From positions 1-53,612 of the forward strand of contig VFZE01000041.1 in NCBI GenBank assembly GCA_016871315.1: a stretch of 53,612 nt of DNA. Reading direction: 5' to 3'. The translations under genes and the position numbers were made by a program. The notes below the pieces were generated by a model. That model was not told the origin of the DNA and ran no database searches. It saw only the letters and a program-made list of their open reading frames with translations. Each line of letters starts with the position of its first letter. Within the stretch, counting starts at the first letter, position 1. Below are positions 8,558 through 20,683 of the stretch, piece by piece. The stretch comes from Acidimicrobiia bacterium. Its GTDB lineage: Bacteria; Acidobacteriota; Terriglobia; Bryobacterales; Bryobacteraceae.

Positions 8558-9925
8558 GTGACTCACAGCCTCTCCTGGATGGCTGCCGCCATCTCGCGCA
8601 AGGAGATTTCTCCGCTCGAATTGATTCACCAACACCTGGCGCGCGTGGAACATCTGAATCCAAAGTTGCGCATGTTCGTCTCCCTATTCGCGGATGAGGC
8701 GACAGAGTTGGCTCGGAGAGCGGAAGCCGGTGTGCCGGTTGGCCCGTTGCACGGCATTCCCGTCACGCTGAAGGACAGCTTTGATCTCGCGGGCCATCCG
8801 ACGCTCTGCGGCAGCCGCTTCCGGCTCGGCCATAAGGCCGCCGAAGATTCGACGGCCGCGGCGCGCTTGAAAGCAGCCGGAGCCATCCTACTCGGCAAGA
8901 CTGCCTGCCCGGAGTTCCTTGCCAACTACGAAACCGACAGTCACATATCGGGGCCTGTCGCGAACCCGTGGGATCTCGCGCGCACCGCGGGCGGTTCCAG
9001 CGGCGGCGAGGCGGCCGCAATCGCGAGTCATTGTTCGGCGGCCGGCGTGGGCAGTGATGGCGGTGGATCCATCCGCCTGCCCGCGCACTTCTGCGGCATC
9101 GCGGGATTGAAACCCACACCTGGCCGCGTTTCCGCCGCTGGCCATTTCCCCGAATGCGGGTACCTGGGAGGCATGATGGGAGTCGCCGGACCGATGGCCC
9201 GCACCGTCGCCGACGTGGACCTGCTGTTTCGCGTTCTCTCGGGCTTTGATTCCAGAGACCCATTGTCGGCGCCCGTTCCGGTGCGCCGGCCCGAACTTGA
9301 CTCACTCTCGATTGGCATGGTGGAGCAGTGGGGTGGAGCCGCTTTATCGAAGGAAGTCCAAGAAGCGCTGCATCAAGCCGCGCGCCTTTTGCAGTCCGAT
9401 GGTTTTCCGATTGAGACTGCTGCCTGGAAATGCACCGAGGAGATCTTCGATTTGTGGCTTTTCTTTTTCAGCATCGTTCCCAAACCTTTCACGCGCAATC
9501 GGACGGAAGGCCATCGCGAAACGGCTCACTGGACGGGCCTGGAACTCTACGACTCGGTAGCCCATCTGCCCGACCCGAGCGGACGCGACATCGTGGAAAA
9601 GCTCACCGCGCGCGATCATCTCCGGTTGCGGTTTCTCTCCCTTCTGGAGCGCCATCAAGTGCTTCTTGCTCCCGTTTCCGCAACTACCGCCTTCCCACAC
9701 CGGCAACGTCCCGAGGGCGGTCTGTTGGAGTGGATGCGGCCGATGCTTGCCGCGAATCTCTTCGGCCTGCCCGCGCTGACCGTGCCGATTCTTGCCGGCG
9801 GAGATCGTCTTCCATGTGGCGTGCAGCTGATCGGACGCCCTTACCGCGAGGAGGTTCTGCTTGCCCTTGGCCGCCGGCTGGAAAGGCTCCGCGGCCCCTT
9901 CCCTTCCCCGCCCCCGATACAATAA
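8558..9925 (+). CDS. Amidase (amidase signature family)
   Basis: This is an amidase of 455 residues that hydrolyses carboxamides. The Ser-cisSer-Lys triad is complete, counting from the GTG at 8558: Lys72 in PVTLKDSFD, Ser147 in the Gly/Ser-rich AGGSSGGEAAA and Ser171 in GSDGGGSIRLPA. The 24-residue gap between the two serines matches well-studied members. The N-terminal helix SWMAAAISRKEISPLELI is typical, which supports GTG 8558; ATG 8579 would trim seven residues. The substrate is unknown: no GatB or GatC is adjacent, so this is unlikely to be the tRNA amidotransferase subunit. The gene diverges from moeA with 10 bp between start codons and ends 5 bp before the next ATG. Confidence 0.85.
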   Translation: MTHSLSWMAAAISRKEISPLELIHQHLARVEHLNPKLRMFVSLFADEATELARRAEAGVPVGPLHGIPVTLKDSFDLAGHPTLCGSRFRLGHKAAEDSTAAARLKAAGAILLGKTACPEFLANYETDSHISGPVANPWDLARTAGGSSGGEAAAIASHCSAAGVGSDGGGSIRLPAHFCGIAGLKPTPGRVSAAGHFPECGYLGGMMGVAGPMARTVADVDLLFRVLSGFDSRDPLSAPVPVRRPELDSLSIGMVEQWGGAALSKEVQEALHQAARLLQSDGFPIETAAWKCTEEIFDLWLFFFSIVPKPFTRNRTEGHRETAHWTGLELYDSVAHLPDPSGRDIVEKLTARDHLRLRFLSLLERHQVLLAPVSATTAFPHRQRPEGGLLEWMRPMLAANLFGLPALTVPILAGGDRLPCGVQLIGRPYREEVLLALGRRLERLRGPFPSPPPIQ

Positions 9926-9930
9926 CCACT

Positions 9931-11262
9931 ATGCGCACAACCGTTGCCCTGTTACTGTTCTGCGTGCTGGCGGCAACCGCCGCCGCGCAGCAGCAAAAGA
10001 TCTTCCCTTATGACTATGAGCAGCACGACTTCTCCAATGGCATGCGGCTTATCACCGTGCCCACCGACTTCCCGAACGTCGTCGCCCTCTACATCGTGGT
10101 CCAGACCGGCTCGCGCAACGAAATTGAACCCGGCAAGACCGGTTTCGCTCATTTCTTCGAGCACATGATGTTCCGCGGCACCAAGGAGTTTCCTCCCGAC
10201 AAGTACAACTCCGTGCTGAAGGAGGCCGGCGCCAGCTTTAACGCTTTTACTTCGGACGATCTCACTGCCTACCACACCACTTTCTCCAAGCCCGATCTGG
10301 AGACCATCCTGCGCATGGAGGCCGACCGCTTCCAGAATCTCGAATATGCCGAAGGAGTATTCAAGACGGAAGCGCTGGCTGTACTCGGCGAATACAACAA
10401 AAACAGCGCCTCGCCGATGATGAAAATCAGCGAAACACTGCGGGGGCTCGCCTTCACCACGCACACTTACAAACACACCACGATGGGCTTCCTCGAAGAC
10501 ATCAAGGACATGCCCAACCAGTACGATTACAGCCGCAAGTTTTTTGACCGCTACTACCGCCCGGAGTACACGACTCTGATCGTCGCCGGTGACGTCGACA
10601 AAGCAGCGGCGAAAAAGCTTGTGGAGAAATACTGGGGACCATGGAAGCGCGGCAGCTACACGGCGCCGGTTCCCGCGGAGCCGCCGCAGAAGGAAGCCCA
10701 GAAAGGTCATATTGACTGGCCAACACCGACGCTCCCTTGGCTGGTGCTCGCCTTCCGTGCGCCGGCTTATTCCGACACGACGAAAGAGACCGCGACACTG
10801 GACCTGATCACCTTCCTTGGCTTCTCGGAGAATTCTCCGCTATACCGCAAGTTGGTCCTCGAGGAACAGAAAGTCGATGTGCTGCGCGCCACCTACCAGG
10901 ACCACATCGATCCTTACCTTCTAACCGTCATGACACGCGTGAAGAAGCAGGAGGACATGGATTCCGTGCGCGAGCAGATTCTCTCGGCGCTTGCCGGATT
11001 CAAGGACAACCTCGTGAAAGAGGAAGAGCTCGACAAAGTGAAGCGCCACATACGCTACAGCTTCGCTTTGGCGATGGACAACAGTGAAGCCATTGCCTCC
11101 ACGCTTGCCCATTATGTCGCCCTGCGCCGCACGCCGGAGACAATGAACCGCGTTTTCGAACTCTACTCGCAAATCACTCCCGAAGATGTTCGGGCGGTGG
11201 CACGCAAGTACTTCCTCGAATCCGGACGCACCACGGTCACACTCACCGGAGCCTCCAAATGA
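9931..11262 (+). CDS. M16 family zinc metallopeptidase, exported, catalytic subunit
   Basis: The ATG at 9931 gives 443 residues starting with a signal peptide (MRTTVALLLFCVLAATAAAQ). The inverted zinc motif H-x-x-E-H is seen as HFFEH at residues 74-78, and the third ligand is Glu154 in LGEYNKN, 76 residues later as in pitrilysin-type peptidases. Two clam-shell halves are apparent, the second starting near residue 240. The protein is probably periplasmic and degrades peptides. It is coupled by an ATGA overlap to a second M16-like gene without the zinc motif, as in processing-peptidase-type heterodimers. No Shine-Dalgarno site is seen; TACAAT ends 7 nt before the ATG. Confidence 0.9.
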   Translation: MRTTVALLLFCVLAATAAAQQQKIFPYDYEQHDFSNGMRLITVPTDFPNVVALYIVVQTGSRNEIEPGKTGFAHFFEHMMFRGTKEFPPDKYNSVLKEAGASFNAFTSDDLTAYHTTFSKPDLETILRMEADRFQNLEYAEGVFKTEALAVLGEYNKNSASPMMKISETLRGLAFTTHTYKHTTMGFLEDIKDMPNQYDYSRKFFDRYYRPEYTTLIVAGDVDKAAAKKLVEKYWGPWKRGSYTAPVPAEPPQKEAQKGHIDWPTPTLPWLVLAFRAPAYSDTTKETATLDLITFLGFSENSPLYRKLVLEEQKVDVLRATYQDHIDPYLLTVMTRVKKQEDMDSVREQILSALAGFKDNLVKEEELDKVKRHIRYSFALAMDNSEAIASTLAHYVALRRTPETMNRVFELYSQITPEDVRAVARKYFLESGRTTVTLTGASK

Positions 11263-12737
11263 AAGCCGTGCTTCTTCTTATCGCTCTGCTTGTTTCTCCC
11301 ACGGCCTGGGCCAACTCGATGCGCGTAGTGGCGATGCCCGGCTCTTCGCCGCTAGTGACTTTCAAGATCGTATTCCTCACCGGAGCCGCCTCCGATCCGG
11401 CCGGCAAACCGGGAACCGCCAACCTCACCGCCGCCATGCTCGCCCGCGGCGGGTCCGTGAAGATGCCCTACCGCGACATTGTCGATGCCATGTTCCCGAT
11501 GGCCACCAGCGTGGACCATCAGGTAGACAAGGAAATGACCACCTTTTCCGCGGTCACGCATGTTGACAATCTGGATAGCTTTTACGAGTTGTTCCGCGCC
11601 ATGCTGCTGGAACCCGGATGGAGAGCCGAAGATCTGAAGCGGCTGCGTGATGTCGCCATCAACGCGATTCGCGTCAACCTACGCGGCAATAATGATGAAG
11701 AGCTGGGCAAGGAGGTTCTCTACAACCTCATCTACAAGGGCCATCCTTACGGCCATCTGAACATGGGTACGGTCTCCTCTCTCGAGAAGCTGGCTCTCGA
11801 CGACCTGAAAGCCTTCTACCGTTCTCAGTACACGCAGGCGAATCTCATCCTCGGCATTGCCGGCGGTTATCCGCCCGCGTTCCTGGATCGCGTGAAGAAG
11901 GACTTCGGTTCCCTGCCCGCGGGCAAGCCAGCGGCCGCCAAGCGTCCCGCTCCGGCGCCGATTCAGGGCCTGCAACTGCACATGGTGGAAAAGAATACAC
12001 GCTCGGTCGCAATCAGTTTCGGCTTTCCCATGGATGTCCGCCGCGGGCATCCGGACTTCCTGCCGCTGCTCGTCATGCAGTCCTGGCTAGGACAGCACCG
12101 CGCCAGCGGAGGCCGCCTCTATGACCGCATGCGCGAGGCACGAGGGCTCAACTACGGCGACTACGCCTACATCGAATACTTCCCCAACGGCATGTTCCAA
12201 TTCGAACCGGACCCCAACCTCGTCCGCCCGCAGCAGATTTTCCAAGTCTGGATACGGCCGCTGGAGCCGCCCACGGCTCACTTCGGCTTGCGCCTCGCAC
12301 TTTTTGAGCTCGACCGCATGATCCGCCACGGACTGACCGAGGAGGAGTTCCAGCGCACCCGCTCTTTCCTCTCCAAGCAGGTGAATCTGCTCACACGCAC
12401 CAAGCCCGCCGAGCTCGGCTACGCCATCGACAGCCTCTACTACGTCATCCCCGATTTCAACTCCTACGTGAAGACCGGCCTGGCAAAACTCACCCGCGAG
12501 ACCGTCAACCAAGCCATCCAGAAGCACCTGCAGGCGCGCAATATGCAGATTGTCGTGATCGCCAGCGGATGCCAAGAGCTCAGCAAGAAGCTGCTTGCCG
12601 GCGAACCCTCGCCGATGAGCTACAACTCGCCCAAACCCGGCGACATCCTCCAGGAAGACAAAATCGTGCAGAGCTGGAAGATCGATCTCAAGCCCGAGAA
12701 CGTCAGAATCGTTCCTGTTGATCAGGTCTTCGAATGA
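11259..12737 (+). CDS. M16 family peptidase-like protein, non-catalytic subunit, exported
   Basis: The 492-residue product has a signal peptide (MKAVLLLIALLVSPTAWA) and the M16 fold: KIVFLTGAASDPAGKPGTAN, YKGHPYGHLNMGTVSSLEKL and a second domain with RLYDRMREARGLNYGDYAYIE. At the position of HFFEH in the upstream gene it reads NLTAAML, so the zinc ligands are absent. Family knowledge: such inactive partners pair with a catalytic subunit to complete the peptide chamber. The start overlaps the stop of the catalytic gene by 4 bp (ATGA), which favours stoichiometric synthesis. The 3' end abuts a permease gene remnant on the other strand. Confidence 0.88.
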   Translation: MKAVLLLIALLVSPTAWANSMRVVAMPGSSPLVTFKIVFLTGAASDPAGKPGTANLTAAMLARGGSVKMPYRDIVDAMFPMATSVDHQVDKEMTTFSAVTHVDNLDSFYELFRAMLLEPGWRAEDLKRLRDVAINAIRVNLRGNNDEELGKEVLYNLIYKGHPYGHLNMGTVSSLEKLALDDLKAFYRSQYTQANLILGIAGGYPPAFLDRVKKDFGSLPAGKPAAAKRPAPAPIQGLQLHMVEKNTRSVAISFGFPMDVRRGHPDFLPLLVMQSWLGQHRASGGRLYDRMREARGLNYGDYAYIEYFPNGMFQFEPDPNLVRPQQIFQVWIRPLEPPTAHFGLRLALFELDRMIRHGLTEEEFQRTRSFLSKQVNLLTRTKPAELGYAIDSLYYVIPDFNSYVKTGLAKLTRETVNQAIQKHLQARNMQIVVIASGCQELSKKLLAGEPSPMSYNSPKPGDILQEDKIVQSWKIDLKPENVRIVPVDQVFE

Positions 12738-13024
12738 AACTCTCGCGGCGGCGCCAACAGCACTCCTGCCGCCACGGCGAAGACCGCCGTGCTGATCCCG
12801 ATCCCCACCGTCAGGATCAGCACCACGGCAACCGTGAACATGGCGTTGCGGCGCATGATCCGCATGCCGTAGGCCAGATCCGCAAGCAGGCTTTCCACCC
12901 ACGGCAATCCGCGCCTGTCCCGGTAAGTCTCCTTCCTCTGCTCCACCCCGCCGAAGTCGCGGCGCGCCGCAGCCGCCGCTTCCTTCTCACTCATCCCTTG
13001 AGCAATCTTTCCCTCCGCCAGCAT
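12722..13024 (-). pseudogene. Fragment of ADOP/MacB-like ABC transporter permease
   Basis: The 100-residue frame matches only the N-terminal part of acidobacterial duplicated-permease proteins, which are usually around 800 residues. It has the cytoplasmic helix region GMSEKEAAAAARRDFGGVEQ, then LADLAYGMRIMRRNAMFTV and one membrane segment (VAVVLILTVGIGISTAVFAV). It then ends with unrelated residues (REFHSKT) where the periplasmic domain should begin. The 5' part is also short: the normal first 30 or so residues are missing and an in-frame stop lies 18 nt upstream of the ATG. It overlaps the last 16 bp of the converging M16 gene. This is best read as a gene remnant left by a deletion or rearrangement. 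Confidence 0.75.
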
Positions 13025-13108
13025 CTCCGGCTTTCTCCTTTAGACATCCAAAAGAAGCATGGGATGTTTCCTTTTGATTGTCAACAGGAGTTTTCGAAGA
13101 CCCCGCGA

Positions 13109-13137
13109 TTGACCCTCACTTCGCCGCCAAGTAACAT
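13109..13137 (+). promoter_or_regulatory. Predicted sigma-70 type promoter for the receptor at 13183
   Basis: TTGACC at 13109-13114 and TAACAT at 13132-13137 are separated by 17 bp. The predicted start of transcription is near 13144, giving a short leader with the inverted repeat GGCCTC-AGA-GAGGCC and the Shine-Dalgarno site GGGAGG. The match is reasonable, but based on sequence alone. Confidence 0.45.
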
Positions 13138-13182
13138 GTTTCTCAACCCGGGGCCTCAGAGAGGCCTCGGTGGGAGGTGGTT

Positions 13183-16100
13183 GTGCAACACAGGTTTTCC
13201 TTGGCGGTCTCTTGCTCGCTTCTGCTGGCAGGTTCCCTCGTAGCCCAGAACGTAACCGGCACCATCAGCGGCCTCGTGATGGATCCTTCCGGGGCCGTTG
13301 TGCCCTCGGTAAACGTGACCGCGATCAATACCGGCACGTCGGCGCGCTTTCAAACCGTCTCGGATTCCACGGGCCTCTACGCGCTGCGGCTGCTGCCGGC
13401 CGGGCTTTATGAGGTCACTGCGGAAGTGAGCGGCTTCAAGAAATACGAAACGCGCGGCATCAGGCTTCAAGTGAACGAAATCGCGCGGCTCGACATCACG
13501 CTTGCCGTTGGCTCGACAGGCGAGACCATCACCGTTTCCAGCGCCGCAGTCACCGTGGACACGACGACGGCCACGCTGAAAGCGGTGGTGGACCAGAAGC
13601 GGATCGCCGAGCTGCCGCTCAACGGGCGCAACCCGACCCAACTGATGCAGCTGATCGTCGGCGTGGTGCGTGACACGCGTTCCGACGTTACCTCCGGCAC
13701 GACCTACCCTGGCACGCAACCGGTCTCGGTCAACGGCAACCGCGCCAACTCGACCAACTACGTGCTCGACGGCGCGCAAAACAACGACCATTACTCCAAC
13801 GCGCCGAACCCGATGCCGAACCCCGACGCGCTGCAGGAGTTTAGCGTGCAGACCAACAACTTCAGCGCCGAGTTCGGCCGCCAGTCCGGCGGGCTGGTGA
13901 ACGCTATCACCAAGTCCGGCACCAACGAGTTACACGGCAGCGCTTTCGAGTTCCTGCGTCATAAGAACGTGAACGCGCGCAATTTCTTCAACCCTCCTGT
14001 ATCACCGGGTTCGACCGAGCGCCGTGACGACGGACTGCGGCGCAACCAGTTCGGCTTCACCGTAGGCGGGCCGGTGCTGATTCCCAAGCTCCACGACGGG
14101 CGCGACAAGAGCTTCTTCTTCTTCTCCTATCAGGGGACCACACAACGCCAGACTCCGATCTCGGTGGGCCGCGTCGTACCCACCGCGGCGCAGCGGGCCG
14201 GTGACTTTTCCAGCATCACGCGCGCCTTGCGCAATCCCTTCGACAACAACAATCCATTCGCTGGAAACCGCATTCCCGTTTCGCTCTACAGCCCCATCAG
14301 CCGCACGATCGTCAACGATCACATCCCCTTGCCGACCTCCGGCAACACGATCTTCACCGCTCCACCCAACTCCTTCCGGGACGATCAGGTGTTAATCCGC
14401 GGTGATCAGCAGTTGAGTTCGGCCAATCGTCTGAGCGGTCGCCTGTGGCGCTCCCTCGCCAGTGCACCAAGGCTGCTCAATCCGTCGAACTACTTCGAGC
14501 AGACCACCGGCCGGGGCTGGAACAACACCTCCACCACCATCACCGATACGCACATCTTCGGTCCGACACTCACGAATCAGTTCCTGTTCAGTTTCAACCA
14601 CACCAACGGGGATGCGGTGCCCGTCTACCCGGCGCGAAGCCTGAAGGATCTCGGCGCCAACTACTATAACGACGACAAGCCGCAGTATCACATCACCGTG
14701 GCCGGCTATTGGGGAACGTTGAACACCGGCGACACCAACGATTTCATTCGCAAGGAGATGCAGTTTACCGACACGCTGCGGTGGACGCGGGGCCGCCACC
14801 AGATCACCATGGGCGGCGAGTACAACTACGGCATCGGCGACATCATCAACAACTTCCGCGCCAACGGCCAATGGAATTTCAACGGCGCCGCGCCGTTCAC
14901 GAGCGATTCGCTTGCCGACTTCTTCCTCGGTAAGTTCAACACGCTGGCTCAGGGCATCGGCGAGTATAAGATGACCCGCTTCCACATGTTGAGCATCTTC
15001 GTGCAGGACTCCATCAAGCTGCGCCGCAACTTCACGGTCGATCTCGGCATGCGCTGGGAGCCCTTCTTCCCCTACACCGACGTCGACGGCAAGCTGGCAA
15101 CTTGGCGCGCCGGGCAGCAGTCCACCCGCTACCGCAACGCACCCCGTGGCGTTGTATACCCGGGCGATGGCATTCCCGCGGGCGGCTTTGACAAAACTTG
15201 GGGCAACTACGGCCCACGCGCCGGCTTCGCTTGGGATATCTTCGGCGACGGCCGCACGGCTCTGCGCGGCGGCTACGGCATTTTCTTTGACCGGTCGAAC
15301 ACCATCTCCACCAACAGCCAGGCCAACCAGGCGCCATTCGGCACGGTGGTCACGGTCTTTGGCAACGCGGCGAACAGCTTCGCCAATCCATGGGCCGGTA
15401 CTACGAATCCCTTCCCTGCCTCCACTACGCCGCCGAGCGACGTGGCCTTCCCGCAATTCAGCACGCAGTTCCTCTATGAGGAGCACATGCGCAATGCGTA
15501 CGTGCAGTCCTGGAACATGACGCTGGAGCGCGAAGTCGGCGGCGGCTTCATCGCCCGCGCCTCCTATGCCGGCTCCAAGGGCACCCGGATGGTGGCCCTG
15601 CGCGAGTTCAACGCGGCGGTCTATGCGCCCGGCGTGACCACGGCCACTACCAACGCGCGCCGCCCGCTGGCCCCCGGCCTCGGCAACGTGACCATCATCG
15701 AGCCGGTCAGCAACTCCACCTATCACGCGCTGCAGCTGACCGCCGAGCGGCGATTCTCGGGCGGCTTCACAATTCTCGCCAACTACCAGTTCGCCAAGAG
15801 CATCGATGACGCATCGGCCAATAAGGCAACGGGCCAGATTCGAACCAATCCGAATCACCAAGCCTTTGACAAGGGGCCCTCGGACTTCGACAAGCGCCAT
15901 GTGGCCAACCTCTCCGGCATCTGGGACCTGCCGGGGAAGTACTCTCACCCCGTTGCCCGCTTCGTGCTGGGCGGTTGGAGCCTGAACTCGATCGTCAGCC
16001 TGCAAGCCGGCTTCCCGTTCAGCGTCGGCAGCGGCGTGGATAACGCCCGCACGGGCACGGGCGGCCAGCGGGCCGACCTTGCCGGGAACCCGGTGCTTGG

Positions 16101-16419
16101 CGGGGATCGCCCACAGGGCGAGCGGATTGATCAGTACCTGAACCGCGCAGCCTTTGCGCCGAACATGCTGGGAACTTTCGGCACACTTGGCCGCAACACG
16201 TTCCGCGCGCCGGGCTTTGCCACCGTCGATTTGGGCCTGGCGAAGTCCTTCAGCTACCGCGAGCGTCTCATGACAACCTTCCGCTTTGAGGCGTTCAACG
16301 CATTTAACCGCACGAACCTGGGAACGCCAAACGCGAGCCAGAACAGCGTGCAATTCATGCGCATCACCTCCGCGGCCGATCCGCGCATCCTGCAATTCGC
16401 GTTGCGGTTGACCTTCTGA
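13183..16419 (+). CDS. Oar-like TonB-dependent receptor with carboxypeptidase regulatory-like domain
   Basis: This outer-membrane receptor has about 1078 residues. GTG 13183 is chosen because GGGAGG at 13172-13177 lies 5 nt upstream; the GTG at 13177 overlaps that site. The signal peptide ends SLLLAGSLVAQ. The regulatory-like domain follows at about residues 22-105 (GTISGLVMDPSGAVVPSVNV). The plug carries IAELPLNGRNPTQLMQLI, then YVLDGAQNNDHYSN and LQEFSVQTNNFSAEFGRQSG, with TKSGTNELHGSAFEF marking the barrel entry. The C-terminus ends LRLTF, a typical barrel-insertion signal. The substrate is unknown. A predicted promoter lies at 13109-13137. Confidence 0.92.
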   Translation: MQHRFSLAVSCSLLLAGSLVAQNVTGTISGLVMDPSGAVVPSVNVTAINTGTSARFQTVSDSTGLYALRLLPAGLYEVTAEVSGFKKYETRGIRLQVNEIARLDITLAVGSTGETITVSSAAVTVDTTTATLKAVVDQKRIAELPLNGRNPTQLMQLIVGVVRDTRSDVTSGTTYPGTQPVSVNGNRANSTNYVLDGAQNNDHYSNAPNPMPNPDALQEFSVQTNNFSAEFGRQSGGLVNAITKSGTNELHGSAFEFLRHKNVNARNFFNPPVSPGSTERRDDGLRRNQFGFTVGGPVLIPKLHDGRDKSFFFFSYQGTTQRQTPISVGRVVPTAAQRAGDFSSITRALRNPFDNNNPFAGNRIPVSLYSPISRTIVNDHIPLPTSGNTIFTAPPNSFRDDQVLIRGDQQLSSANRLSGRLWRSLASAPRLLNPSNYFEQTTGRGWNNTSTTITDTHIFGPTLTNQFLFSFNHTNGDAVPVYPARSLKDLGANYYNDDKPQYHITVAGYWGTLNTGDTNDFIRKEMQFTDTLRWTRGRHQITMGGEYNYGIGDIINNFRANGQWNFNGAAPFTSDSLADFFLGKFNTLAQGIGEYKMTRFHMLSIFVQDSIKLRRNFTVDLGMRWEPFFPYTDVDGKLATWRAGQQSTRYRNAPRGVVYPGDGIPAGGFDKTWGNYGPRAGFAWDIFGDGRTALRGGYGIFFDRSNTISTNSQANQAPFGTVVTVFGNAANSFANPWAGTTNPFPASTTPPSDVAFPQFSTQFLYEEHMRNAYVQSWNMTLEREVGGGFIARASYAGSKGTRMVALREFNAAVYAPGVTTATTNARRPLAPGLGNVTIIEPVSNSTYHALQLTAERRFSGGFTILANYQFAKSIDDASANKATGQIRTNPNHQAFDKGPSDFDKRHVANLSGIWDLPGKYSHPVARFVLGGWSLNSIVSLQAGFPFSVGSGVDNARTGTGGQRADLAGNPVLGGDRPQGERIDQYLNRAAFAPNMLGTFGTLGRNTFRAPGFATVDLGLAKSFSYRERLMTTFRFEAFNAFNRTNLGTPNASQNSVQFMRITSAADPRILQFALRLTF

Positions 16420-16500
16420 TTGGGCGCCCGCCGCGTACAACGCCTTGCCGGCTCGCGGAACTTCCCCGTTGGGCTAAACTGGTACTGACGCCCACCTTAT

Positions 16501-19343
<2,843 letters not shown>

Positions 19344-19359
<16 letters not shown>

Positions 19360-20351
19360 GCGCCGTTCTTCTATTGGTCGCGATGCCCGGTTTCGCCGAG
19401 CTGTGGCCGGAGATGTTCTCCGGCTACAAGCGCGTCTCGGCAGCCAAGATCGCCATCACCGACCGCGACGTCTGGACCGAACTCGGACTCGAGGAGACCG
19501 AACGCGCGCGATATGAAGGCAAGGAGGGCGCATTCACCGCCGAAGCCTTCCGCCTGCGCGACCCCACTTCCGCCCTTGCCGTTTTTCAGTGGCGCATGCC
19601 CGCCGCGTCCAAGCCGTCCGATCTGCACAAGGTAGCGGCCGAGACAACCACCGGCGCCACGATGATCCTCGGCAATTACTACGTCAGCTTCGAAGGCCGT
19701 AAACCCACGGTAGATGAACTGGCCGAGCTGTTTGTGATTCTCCCGCGCCTGGACCAATCCGCCCTTCCCACTCTCCCCAATTTCCTCCCCAGCAGCGGTC
19801 TTGTCCCTGCTTCCTCACGCTTCATCATCGGTCCCGCCGCGCTGGCCAAGTTTGAATCGCGTATCCCGCCGTCGGTAGCCGCCTTTTCGATGGGCGCCGA
19901 GGCGCAACTCGGCAGCTTTGAATCGAAGGCCGGCATCCTTCCGCTGGTGATTTTCTCCTACCCCACTCCGAACATGGCTCGCGAGCGTCTCACCGACTTC
20001 CAGAAACTCCCCGGCGCCATCGCCAAGCGGACTGGCCCACTGGTTGCCGTGACCTTCACCAAATCGGCCGATGAAGCCGAGCGCCTGCTGGCGCTCGTAA
20101 ACTACCAGGCCACCATCACGCTCGACCAGGACCCCACCAGGGTGGAACCTTCGTTCGCCGAGTTCATCATCACCGTCTTCAAATTCATCGGGTTCCTGAT
20201 CGGCATTGCCCTGCTGTTCAGCTTCGGCCACTATGCCTTCCGCATGGCCCTCCGCAAATGGCTCGGCCGCCCCGAAAACGCCGACGGTTTCCTCACTCTC
20301 GACATCGGCCCCCCTGCCTCCGGCGGCCCTGTGGAAAAGCAGGGTACCTGA
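19344..20351 (+). CDS. DUF6599-like exported or membrane-anchored protein
   Basis: The 335-residue product starts with a hydrophobic signal ([18 protein letters not shown]), has a large soluble region (about residues 20-275), and one strong membrane segment near residues 278-300 ([19 protein letters not shown]) followed by a short, probably cytoplasmic tail. The soluble part has two similar halves built around [20 protein letters not shown] and [17 protein letters not shown]. This resembles a family of unknown function found in Acidobacteria (DUF6599 type, by my recollection). The gene begins inside secA with a 16-bp overlap, so it is probably co-expressed with SecA, but a role in secretion is only an inference. 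Confidence 0.65.
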
Positions 20352-20531
20352 CAAACTCTGACTTTCTAACTCCCCCGTAAACCCAACGCTGTTGCGCCCT
20401 TAGACTGAAAACGAACTCCGCGCAAGCCCCGTTTCCACAACTTTTCCACATCTTTAGCAATTCACTGGCCACTCGGTAAACTCCCCGGAATCATTCCCTT
20501 GCAGCCCATTCTTTTTCATACTCTTTTCCTC

Positions 20532-20560
20532 TTGACTTCAAAGCCCGTGGGACCTAATAT
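20532..20560 (+). promoter_or_regulatory. Strong sigma-70 type promoter for the small RNA
   Basis: TTGACT (20532-20537) and TAATAT (20555-20560) are spaced by 17 bp in an AT-rich patch of otherwise GC-rich DNA. This is the best promoter match I saw in the window. The predicted start of transcription is at about 20566-20568. The first solid start codon downstream is at 20720, beyond an intrinsic terminator. Confidence 0.7.
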
Positions 20561-20566
20561 TCAAAT

Positions 20567-20683
20567 CACAAAGGTTTCGACGGTTGCGTTCTTCCGTCGA
20601 TTCTGATTCTCCCAATGAACATCACCCTGACTCGTCAGGGATGTCGAAAGTGCTCATCCGAAAGGGTGGGCATTTTCGTTTTT
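20567..20683 (+). ncRNA. Candidate small structured RNA or attenuated leader, about 117 nt
   Basis: The stretch between the promoter and the terminator is not part of a convincing gene and holds three hairpins. Hairpin 1 pairs 20577-20583 with 20594-20600 (TCGACGG/CCGTCGA, 10-nt loop). Hairpin 2 pairs 20625-20630 with 20635-20640 (CCCTGA/TCAGGG, CTCG loop). Hairpin 3 is the terminator at 20645-20678. TTTCGAC at 20575-20581 is also perfectly complementary to GTCGAAA at 20643-20649, so the 5' end could pair with the left terminator arm and open both hairpin 1 and the terminator base. The element could be a free small RNA or a leader controlling the ABC exporter 37 nt downstream. I do not recognise it as tmRNA, 6S, SRP, RNase P or a common riboswitch. 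The 368-bp space 20352-20719 holds nothing else I can support. Confidence 0.6.
20645..20683 (+). terminator. Intrinsic terminator, 15-bp stem with GAAA tetraloop
   Basis: Bases 20645-20659 pair without a mismatch (three G-T wobbles) with 20664-20678 around a GAAA loop at 20660-20663, and five T follow at 20679-20683. This is the clearest Rho-independent terminator seen in the window. It lies 37 nt before the ABC exporter start codon, so it terminates the small transcript before the gene. Confidence 0.8.

Noticed and set aside
14392-16440. Long minus-strand open frame opposite the receptor gene at 13183
   Set aside because: Antisense shadow frame with Ala, Val and Gly bias. The plus strand encodes a clear receptor.
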